Shown one piece after another: positions 57,818 to 64,000 of a stretch of 64,000 bases of DNA; position 1 is the first letter of the stretch, and the number at the start of each line of letters is the position of its first letter. The notes beneath the pieces were generated by a model, which worked only from the letters and a program-made list of their open reading frames with translations, made no database searches and was not told the origin of the DNA. A program made the position numbers and the translations under genes. Origin of the DNA: Pseudomonas sp. AFG_SD02_1510_Pfu_092 (GTDB lineage Bacteria; Pseudomonadota; Gammaproteobacteria; Pseudomonadales; Pseudomonadaceae); contig NZ_PUQD01000006.1 of NCBI RefSeq assembly GCF_003331055.1, positions 1 to 64,000 on the forward strand, read 5' to 3'.

Positions 57818-57822
57818 TTGAA

Positions 57823-58719
57823 TCAATCCCCCTCAGCCACCCGCTCCCGAATCCACTGCACAAAAGCCCGAATCTTCGGCACTTCGGCCGCATGTTCGGC
57901 ATGTGCGATGAAGTGCCGGCCATTGCTCGCCACCGGGTGGTCCCAGGCCACCACCAGCTTGCCCTCGCTCAGTTCCTCGGCCACCAGGTAGCGCGGAATC
58001 AGGGCGATGCCGCAGCCGGCGATAGCGGCGCGGATGCACAGGTAGAACGTATCGAAGCGCGGCCCGTGGTAGCTGTTCTGGCTGTGCAAGCCCAGCCCCA
58101 AAAACCATTCGTGCCACGCTTCGGGGCGCGACACGCACTGCAACAGGCGATGTTCGGTCAGTGCCTGGGCGCTGTCGAAACGCTGGCTGGCCAGCAGCTG
58201 CGGGCTGCACACCGGCACCACTGCTTCGCTGAACAGTTCGATGCAGGTTGCCCCGGGCCAGGTGCCCTGGCCGAAAAAGAACGCGATGTCGGCCTTGGCC
58301 TGCACCAGGTCGAACGGCTCCAGCTCGTTGCGGATGTCCAGGTGAATGCGCGGGTAGCGGTCGCCGAAACCCTTCAGCCGGGGGATCAGCCAGCGCGCGC
58401 CGAAGGTGGGCTGGGTGGCGATGCGCAGCACTTCGGTCTCGTCGCCGTAGCTGAGGATGTAGCGGCTGGACATGTCGATCTGGGTGAGGATCTTGTTCAC
58501 TTCGGTGAGGTACAGCGCACCGGCCGGGGTCAGGTGCAGGCGCCGGCGAATGCGCTGGAACAACGAGTGCGCAAGCATGTCCTCGAGCTGCGCCACCTGC
58601 TTGCTGACGGCGCTCTGGGTCAGGTGCAGTTCCTGGGCCGCGCGGGTGAAGCTGAGGTGGCGGGCGGCCGCTTCGAAGCACTGAAGGGCGGTGGTCGAAG
58701 GCATCAGGCGTTTGGACAT
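57823..58719 (-). CDS. LysR-family regulator, GcvA type
   Basis: This 298-residue regulator has the GcvA/AmpR-style N-terminus 'LQCFEAAARHLSFTRAAQEL' with 'TQSAVSKQVAQLEDMLAHSL' as the HTH, and an effector domain (about 95-290) with 'AIAGCGIALIPRYLVAEEL'. It is divergent from the GABA-type permease and upstream of the aminotransferase, so it probably controls one or both. A TCATTC-N7-GAATGA palindrome lies just upstream of its start. Confidence 0.93.
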   Translation of the reverse strand: MSKRLMPSTTALQCFEAAARHLSFTRAAQELHLTQSAVSKQVAQLEDMLAHSLFQRIRRRLHLTPAGALYLTEVNKILTQIDMSSRYILSYGDETEVLRIATQPTFGARWLIPRLKGFGDRYPRIHLDIRNELEPFDLVQAKADIAFFFGQGTWPGATCIELFSEAVVPVCSPQLLASQRFDSAQALTEHRLLQCVSRPEAWHEWFLGLGLHSQNSYHGPRFDTFYLCIRAAIAGCGIALIPRYLVAEELSEGKLVVAWDHPVASNGRHFIAHAEHAAEVPKIRAFVQWIRERVAEGD

Positions 58720-58752
58720 GACGAGCGAATACCGAGCAAAAAAGGAAGGAGT

Positions 58753-58771
58753 TCATTCCCGAAAAGAATGA
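58753..58771. promoter_or_regulatory. LysR-type operator in the LysR-permease spacer
   Basis: TCATTC-N7-GAATGA is a perfect 6-nt inverted repeat containing a T-N11-A core (58756 and 58768). It is centred about 43 bp upstream of the LysR gene in the 255-bp divergent region, a typical place for autoregulation and activation of the permease. Confidence 0.5.
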
Positions 58772-58974
58772 TGTGGTTCGAAAAGGTCGTTTGTTGACCC
58801 CGCTCTATAGATTAATACTGACCTGCATCAACGATTACAACCGGTCGTGCGAAGAGGAGGTCAGTACTGCTTCCGGCATCTGCAAAACAACAAAAAAACA
58901 ACATCAGAAATTTACAAGAATTCTGCTCCAGTCTTCAGCCGCTCCGCTGCGGCCGACCCATTCGAGGGTTCTTC

Positions 58975-60357
58975 ATGGCTTCGCTAGACAACAACAAACA
59001 GCGTTCCCTGCAGCACGGCCTGACGTCCCGTCAGGTTTCCATGATCTCCATCGCCGGCATCATCGGCGCCGGCCTGTTCATCGGTTCCTCCAACGCCATT
59101 GCCACCGCCGGCCCGGCCATTCTCATCTCCTACGCCATGACCGGCCTGCTGGTACTGCTGGTAATGCGCATGCTGGGTGAAATGGCCATCGCCAACCCCA
59201 ACAGCGGCTCGTTTTCCACCTACGCCTCCGAAGCCATCGGCCCGTGGGCAGGCTTTACCATCGGCTGGCTGTACTGGTGGTTCTGGGTGCTGATCATTCC
59301 GGTCGAGGCCATTGCCGGCGCCGACATCCTGCATGCCTGGTTCCCGGCTGTGCCGTCTTGGCTGTTCGCCTTCCTGATCATGCTGGTGCTCTCGGCCACC
59401 AACCTGGTCAGCGTGAAGAATTTCGGCGCGTTCGAGTACTGGTTCGCGCTGGTCAAGGTGGTGGCGATCATCGCCTTCATCGTGGTTTGCAGCTTGGCAG
59501 TGTTCGGCGTCTGGCCGCTGGCCGAGGTGTCCGGGGTCAGCCGGTTGTGGGACAACGGCGGCTTCATGCCCAACGGTTTCGGCACGGTGCTGGGTGGCGT
59601 ACTGATCACCATCTTCTCGTTCTTCGGCGCCGAAATCGTCACCATCGCCGCTGACGAAACCGCCAACCCGAAAGACAAGATCCGCCGCGCCACCAACCTG
59701 GTGGTGTACCGCATCGCCATCTTCTACCTGGCATCGATCTTTCTGGTGGTTTCGCTGGTGGCCTGGAACGACCCGGGGCTGAAAGCGGTGGGTTCGTTCC
59801 AGCGCGTGCTGGAAGTGCTGAACGTGCCGGGTGCCAAGCTGCTGGTGGATATCGTGGTGCTGGTGGCCGTGACCAGTTGCATGAACTCGGGCCTGTACAC
59901 CGCGTCGCGCATGCTCTATTCGCTGGGGGCCCGTGGCCAGGCGCTGAGCGTTACCAAGCGCATCTCTGGCGCTGGCGTGCCGACCGTGGCGGTGATTTTC
60001 TCGACCCTGGCCGGCTTTGCCGGGTGCCTGGTCAACTATGTGTTCCCGGGCAAGGTATTCGGCTTCCTGCTGTCTACCACTGGTGCCATCGCCTTGCTGG
60101 TGTACCTGGTAATTGCCGTGTCGCAGTTGCGCATGCGGGCCCGTGCCGAGCGTGAAGGACGGCCGCTGGAGCTGAAGATGTGGCTGTTCCCGTGGCTGAC
60201 CTGGCTGGTGATCGGCACCATCGTCATGGTGCTGGGCTACATGCTGTTCAGCGATGCCTACCGCTACGAGACGCTGATGACCGCCGGAGTGACCGCGTTC
60301 ATCCTGCTGGTTTCGCTGACCCAACGGCGCGCCAGGATGGTTGCCCAGACGGCGTGA
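58975..60357 (+). CDS. APC-family amino acid permease, GABA permease-like
   Basis: This 460-residue inner-membrane permease has 12 predicted helices. It has the amino acid-polyamine family start 'LTSRQVSMISIAGIIGAGLF', 'MRMLGEMAIANPNSGSFSTY' and 'IFSFFGAEIVTIAADET', a close likeness to GabP of the AAT subfamily. It would import 4-aminobutyrate or a related compound by proton symport, consistent with the aminotransferase nearby. Substrate is inferred. Confidence 0.9.
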   Translation: MASLDNNKQRSLQHGLTSRQVSMISIAGIIGAGLFIGSSNAIATAGPAILISYAMTGLLVLLVMRMLGEMAIANPNSGSFSTYASEAIGPWAGFTIGWLYWWFWVLIIPVEAIAGADILHAWFPAVPSWLFAFLIMLVLSATNLVSVKNFGAFEYWFALVKVVAIIAFIVVCSLAVFGVWPLAEVSGVSRLWDNGGFMPNGFGTVLGGVLITIFSFFGAEIVTIAADETANPKDKIRRATNLVVYRIAIFYLASIFLVVSLVAWNDPGLKAVGSFQRVLEVLNVPGAKLLVDIVVLVAVTSCMNSGLYTASRMLYSLGARGQALSVTKRISGAGVPTVAVIFSTLAGFAGCLVNYVFPGKVFGFLLSTTGAIALLVYLVIAVSQLRMRARAEREGRPLELKMWLFPWLTWLVIGTIVMVLGYMLFSDAYRYETLMTAGVTAFILLVSLTQRRARMVAQTA

Positions 60358-60372
60358 ACTTTCTGCTTTAAT

Positions 60373-60395
60373 GGGGGCGTTGCGCGCCCCCCTTT
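60373..60395 (+). terminator. Probable terminator of the permease gene
   Basis: GGGGGCG (60373-60379) pairs with CGCCCCC (60385-60391) around a 5-nt loop, 15 bp after the permease stop. The following CTTTC is a weak T-run, so termination may be partial. Confidence 0.6.
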
Positions 60396-60414
60396 CGATA
60401 AGCACAGGAAGCGT

Positions 60415-60921
60415 ATGAACGACCACAGCCTTTCCCTGCAGGCCCTCGCCGCCCCCGACGGCACGTGTTACGGCTGCGGCTGCTCGCACCCCAGCGGCCT
60501 GCACCTGCAAAGCCACTGGGACGCCGACGGCGTCCATCTGTTGTGCCGGCATGCACCAGACAGCACCTTCATCGGCTGGCCCGGCCTGGTCTACGGCGGT
60601 TTGCTGGCGATGCTGGTCGACTGCCACTCCAACTGGACGGCCATGGCTTACCACTACCGTGCCGAAGGCCGCGAAGCGGGCAGCTTGCCGCGTATCGACT
60701 GTGTCACTGGCAGCCTCGGCCTGAATTACCTCAAGCCCACCCCCATGGGCGTCGAACTGTTGCTCAAGGCGCGTGTGGAAGGTGAGGTCGGGCGCAAGAC
60801 CCGGGTAATCTGTGAGGTCTGGGCCGACGATGTGCTGACCGTGACCGCCGACTCGGTGTTCGTCCGCGTGGACACAGAAAAGCTCAAGCTCGAGGCGCAT
60901 GACCGACGCATTCGCGGGTAA
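60415..60921 (+). CDS. PaaI-type hotdog thioesterase
   Basis: This 168-residue protein has a hotdog-fold thioesterase pattern: 'TFIGWPGLVYGGLLAMLVDC' with the active-site Gly-Gly helix and 'GSLGLNYLKPTPMG'. It begins with 'CYGCGCSHPSGLHL', a Cys-rich start common in this subgroup. It likely hydrolyses an acyl-CoA; the substrate is unknown. The last codons and the stop fall inside a REP-like sequence. Confidence 0.85.
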   Translation: MNDHSLSLQALAAPDGTCYGCGCSHPSGLHLQSHWDADGVHLLCRHAPDSTFIGWPGLVYGGLLAMLVDCHSNWTAMAYHYRAEGREAGSLPRIDCVTGSLGLNYLKPTPMGVELLLKARVEGEVGRKTRVICEVWADDVLTVTADSVFVRVDTEKLKLEAHDRRIRG

Positions 60922-60937
60922 ACCCGCTCCCACAGGG
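60911..60937. repeat. Single REP core overlapping a gene end
   Basis: TTCGCGGGTAAACCCGC followed by TCCCACAGG is a REP core. Its TAA serves as the stop codon of the thioesterase gene. Confidence 0.8.
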
Positions 60938-60950
60938 ACGGTGTGCAGAT

Positions 60951-62567
60951 TCAGAAAATGTGCTGCAACAGCCAGTACAGGCTGCCGGCCAGCAGCATTG
61001 CCGCTGGCAGGGTCAGCACCCAGGCCATCAGCAGGTTGACCAGGGTTCGTGTCTGGATCCCCGACCCATTGGCCACCATGGTCCCGGCCACCCCGGAACT
61101 CAACACATGGGTGGTCGACACCGGCAGCCCGAACATGTCTGCCGCGCCGATGGTGCACATCGCCACCACTTCGGCTGAAGCCCCCTGGGCATAGCTGAGG
61201 TGGGTCTTGCCGATCTTCTCGCCCACGGTCACGACGATGCGCCGCCAGCCGACCATGGTCCCCAGCCCCAGGGCGATGGCCACGGCCACTTTCACCCACA
61301 GCGGGATGTAGCGGGTGGCGTCGTCCAGCTGGGTCTTGAGCAGCAGCACCTGGCTGCGTGTGTCGGCATCGAACGCCACCAGCTGGTGCTTCTCGATCAG
61401 GCGGATGGCTTCGCTGGCCAGGTACATGTCGTTACGCACGTTGGCCATGGCTTCGGCCGGTACGCGCTTGAGCGAACCGTAACCCTTTACCTCATCGCCG
61501 ATGGTGCCGGTCAGCGCAGCCAGTGCCGGGACCAGTTGCGGGCTGGCCTTGGCTTCGCCGATGAACGTGGTGAGCACCTGGCGCGGGTCGGCCGGGGCTG
61601 CCTGCGGGTCGTTGCGTACCAGCGCCTGGCGAGTCGCTTCGGCCACTGCGGAAAACTGCAAAGCCTGCTCATTGGGCATGGTCTTGTTCAGTGCGTAGGC
61701 CATCGGCAGGGTGCCGACCAGAATCAGCATGATCAGGCCCATGCCTTTCTGGCCGTCGTTGGAGCCATGGGCAAACGACACCCCGGTGCAGGTCAGAATC
61801 AGTACGCTGCGGATCCACCACGGTGGTGGTGTCTGACCTTGCGGCGCCTGGTACAGCGCCTTGCGCTTGACCAGCGCGCGCAGGGCCAGCAGCAACAAGG
61901 CCGCGCAAACAAAGCCGATCAGCGGCGAGAACAACAGGGCATAACCGACCTTGCTGGCCTGGGCCCAATCCACGCCACTGGTACCCTCGCGCCCGTGCAT
62001 CAGTGCATTGGCCACGCCCACGCCGATGATCGAACCGATCAGCGTGTGCGAGGAAGATGCCGGCAGGCCCAGCCACCAGGTGCCGAGGTTCCAGATGATC
62101 GCCGCCAGCAGCAGGGCGAAGACCATGGCGAAGCCCGCCGAGGAGCCGACCTGCAGAAGCAGCTCTACCGGCAGCAGGGCGATGATGCCGAATGCCACCG
62201 CGCCGCTGGACAACAGCACGCCGAGAAAATTGCACAGCCCGGACCACACCACCGCCACCGGTGCCGGCAAGGAATGGGTGTAGATGACGGTGGCCACTGC
62301 ATTGGCGGTATCGTGAAAGCCATTGACGAACTCGAAGCCCAGGGCGATCAGCAAGGCCAGGCCCAGGAGCAGGAACGGCATGACCGTGGTGATCACCGTG
62401 CCGCTTGCCGTCACATCCTGTTTCAGGCTCCAGGCGGTGTAGGCGATGCCGGCCAGCAGCAGGCCGAAGAACAACACCAAGGTGGCGCGCCCAGGCTTGT
62501 GCGCAAGCTGCGGGCGGGCATCGCAGGGGGCCAGCTGCGGCTGGCTGGCCAGTGACGGGGTTGCCAT
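60951..62567 (-). CDS. Pit-family inorganic phosphate transporter
   Basis: This 538-residue protein is a Pit/PNaS-type permease with the duplicated signature 'GFEFVNGFHDTANAVATVIY' in the N-half and 'AHGSNDGQKGMGLI' and 'PVSTTHVLSSGVAGTMVANG' in the C-half. It has about 10 helices and a large soluble loop (about 300-420). It would carry phosphate, as metal-phosphate, with protons. The ATG at 62567 has GGAG 6 nt upstream and avoids a poorly coding extension. Confidence 0.93.
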   Translation of the reverse strand: MATPSLASQPQLAPCDARPQLAHKPGRATLVLFFGLLLAGIAYTAWSLKQDVTASGTVITTVMPFLLLGLALLIALGFEFVNGFHDTANAVATVIYTHSLPAPVAVVWSGLCNFLGVLLSSGAVAFGIIALLPVELLLQVGSSAGFAMVFALLLAAIIWNLGTWWLGLPASSSHTLIGSIIGVGVANALMHGREGTSGVDWAQASKVGYALLFSPLIGFVCAALLLLALRALVKRKALYQAPQGQTPPPWWIRSVLILTCTGVSFAHGSNDGQKGMGLIMLILVGTLPMAYALNKTMPNEQALQFSAVAEATRQALVRNDPQAAPADPRQVLTTFIGEAKASPQLVPALAALTGTIGDEVKGYGSLKRVPAEAMANVRNDMYLASEAIRLIEKHQLVAFDADTRSQVLLLKTQLDDATRYIPLWVKVAVAIALGLGTMVGWRRIVVTVGEKIGKTHLSYAQGASAEVVAMCTIGAADMFGLPVSTTHVLSSGVAGTMVANGSGIQTRTLVNLLMAWVLTLPAAMLLAGSLYWLLQHIF

Positions 62568-62694
62568 GGGGGCTCCGGTTGGCGTTGGCGAGGGTGCCAA
62601 AGGCCTTGAGCATAGAAACAATTGGTGAACCGGCCGTGACCTCGATCAATGATTTATCTAGGCTCAAGACGGACGGTAATGACAGGAGAACGCC

Positions 62695-63081
62695 ATGATC
62701 CGCTGCAAGCGTGTCTACGCTGCGGTCGCCGAAGAGGACGGCCAGCGCGTGCTGGTCGACCGCCTGTGGCCGCGCAACAAGCGCAAGCAAGACCTGCAGG
62801 GGCAGTGGTTGCGCGAAGTTGCACCCTCGGCTGCGTTGCGCAAGGCATTTCACCAGGGTGAAGTGGATTTTGCCGGCTTCACCCAGCGTTACCAGCAGGA
62901 GCTGGCAGCCCATCCCGAGCACTGGTACCCGCTGCTGGACCTGGCCGGAAAGGGCACGCTGACATTGCTTTATGCCGGCAAGGACACCGAGCACAACAAT
63001 GCCCGGGTGCTGGCCGAATGGCTCGAGGATGAACTGGACAAGCGCGGGCCTGGCAGTTCGCCGGTGTGTTATGCCCCATGA
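62695..63081 (+). CDS. DUF488 family protein (YeaO-like)
   Basis: This 128-residue cytoplasmic protein has the DUF488 features 'RVLVDRLWPRNKRKQDL', 'WLREVAPSAALRKAF' and 'TLTLLYAGKDTEHNNARVLA'. The biochemical role of the family is unknown. It is divergent from the phosphate transporter, with about 127 bp between starts. Confidence 0.88.
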   Translation: MIRCKRVYAAVAEEDGQRVLVDRLWPRNKRKQDLQGQWLREVAPSAALRKAFHQGEVDFAGFTQRYQQELAAHPEHWYPLLDLAGKGTLTLLYAGKDTEHNNARVLAEWLEDELDKRGPGSSPVCYAP

Positions 63082-63097
63082 TTTGATAGTTGTTGTG

Positions 63098-63243
63098 CTG
63101 GCCCTATCGCCGGCAAGCCAGCTCCCAGGTACAGCGCTGCGTTCAAGGTTATTGCTATACCTGTGGAAGCAACTGCTTGTTCAATTTCGAGAAGCTGACG
63201 CGTTCCCTGTGGGAGCTGGCTTGCCGGCGATAGGGCCGGGCCT
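63098..63243. repeat. Inverted REP pair with conserved spacer motif
   Basis: REP cores at about 63098-63129 (GCCCTATCGCCGGCAAGCC then AGCTCCCA) and 63205-63243 are inverted copies. The spacer part 63170-63202 resembles 53068-53101 in another REP pair. Confidence 0.87.
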
Positions 63244-63268
63244 GGCAAACCGAAGAGTCCGAAATGTG

Positions 63269-63700
63269 ATGCCTCTGCAACTGATCCCCGCCAACGACAC
63301 CCACCGCACCTTCGCCCGCGACCTCACGCGCCGCGCGATGCTGCCTTACTACCGCGAGTTCGATCTGCTGTGGATCGAGCAAGCCTTCGACGAGGCCTGG
63401 GGCTGGCGCGAACAATGGCAGGTGACCGAGGACGACACCCTGCTGGGCTTCTGCAGCCTCAGCCAGGACCGGCAGGCGCTGTTCATTCGCGAACTGCACC
63501 TGTTGCCCGAGCACCGTGGCCGGGGCGTCGGCAGCTGGGTGTTGGAACAGTTGGCGTTGTGGGCCAGGCAACGCCGCCTGCCGCTGCTGCGCTTGATGGT
63601 GTTTCGCAGCAACCCGGCGCGCCTGCTGTATCAGCGTCATGGCTTTGTCGAAATGGGCGAGGACGACTGTTTCGTACGCATGCAGCGCACGATCGGCTAA
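63269..63700 (+). CDS. GNAT-family N-acetyltransferase
   Basis: This 143-residue protein has the acetyl-CoA-binding 'LHLLPEHRGRGVGSWVLEQL' (the R-x2-G-x-G loop) and the C-terminal 'SNPARLLYQRHGFVEMGEDD' typical of GNAT enzymes. The ATG at 63269 begins just after the REP pair. The substrate is unknown. Confidence 0.9.
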   Translation: MPLQLIPANDTHRTFARDLTRRAMLPYYREFDLLWIEQAFDEAWGWREQWQVTEDDTLLGFCSLSQDRQALFIRELHLLPEHRGRGVGSWVLEQLALWARQRRLPLLRLMVFRSNPARLLYQRHGFVEMGEDDCFVRMQRTIG

Positions 63701-63769
63701 TGGCTCAATGATGGCTTGTCGTGGCTGGAGCGCATGGGCATAGTGACCGTTGGTGAAAGGAGAAACCCT

Positions 63770-64000
63770 ATGAATGGAATCGGTCTGCGCTTGCGCGAAG
63801 AACGTGAACGGCTGGGCATGACCCAGCGCGTATTTGGCGATATCGGTGGGGTCGAGCCCAACGCGCAGGGCAAATACGAAAGCGGCGAGCGCACGCCACG
63901 GGTTGATTATCTGGCGGCATTGGCGGCCCGGGGCGTGGATGCCCAGTACGTGCTCAGCGGCATCCGCACCCCCGCACCGCTCGACGGCTTGAGCACCGAC
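63770..64000 (+). CDS. XRE-family HTH regulator, cut by the window end
   Basis: The ATG at 63770 has AAGGAG 8 nt upstream and opens 77 codons to the window edge. The visible part is a Cro/CI-type helix-turn-helix ('LRLREERERLGMTQRVFGDI', 'KYESGERTPRVDYLAALAAR') followed by the common 'GVDAQYVLSGIRT'. What follows is not visible, so it could be a short or a longer phage-type regulator. Confidence 0.9.
   Translation, partial: MNGIGLRLREERERLGMTQRVFGDIGGVEPNAQGKYESGERTPRVDYLAALAARGVDAQYVLSGIRTPAPLDGLSTD

Overview
The window is a gene-dense, high-GC stretch of a gammaproteobacterial chromosome, almost certainly from the Pseudomonas putida group. Reasons: the fused nuoCD inside a 13-gene nuo operon, the ChrR quinone reductase, the run mltD-gloB-methyltransferase-rnhA-dnaQ-ldcA beside a two-binding-protein npp/yej transporter (an order I recall from P. 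aeruginosa and P. putida), and many REP palindromes of the kind scattered through P. putida genomes. Species identity is inferred from protein resemblance and gene order only.

Layout. 1-5.1 kb (minus strand): the start of an unidentified gene, a DUF4123-like protein, a LysR regulator and a 975-aa phosphotransferase/M23-like/aminotransferase fusion. 5.2-11.1 kb (plus): a TonB siderophore-type receptor under a Fur-like box, a GAF-GGDEF-EAL protein preceded by a palindrome that fits a LitR light-regulator site, a BdlA-like PAS/MCP protein and a small membrane protein. 11.2-18.5 kb (minus): the nppA1A2BCD peptide importer. 18.8-26.6 kb: housekeeping genes mltD, gloB, a methyltransferase, rnhA, dnaQ, ldcA and chrR. 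26.7-28.8 kb: a second TonB receptor. 29.0-30.8 kb: a compact P2-like prophage remnant (HTH-only LuxR protein, gpL, holin-like protein, CI-type repressor, a 37-aa ORF coupled to an Ogr activator).

30.8-45.8 kb (minus): the complete respiratory complex I operon nuoA-N, with a terminator at its end, a candidate promoter and, further up, a Fur-like box. 46-49.5 kb: a truncated yhhN fragment, REPs, aceA (glyoxylate shunt) with a promoter and an RccR-like palindrome, and a small orphan secretin-like protein. 49.7-53 kb: a periplasmic S8 peptidase and a SulP anion transporter. 53-58.7 kb: a stand-alone second EF-G, two small conserved proteins, a GABA-type aminotransferase and a LysR regulator. 59-64 kb: a GABA-type permease, a thioesterase, a Pit phosphate transporter, a DUF488 protein, a GNAT acetyltransferase and the start of an XRE regulator.

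No rRNA, tRNA, CRISPR array, insertion sequence or replication origin was seen. The most distinctive items are the prophage remnant with its LuxR-HTH protein and coupled micro-ORF, the LitR-like operator before a c-di-GMP gene paired with a BdlA-like sensor, the orphan mini-secretin, and the candidate control sites upstream of nuo and aceA.
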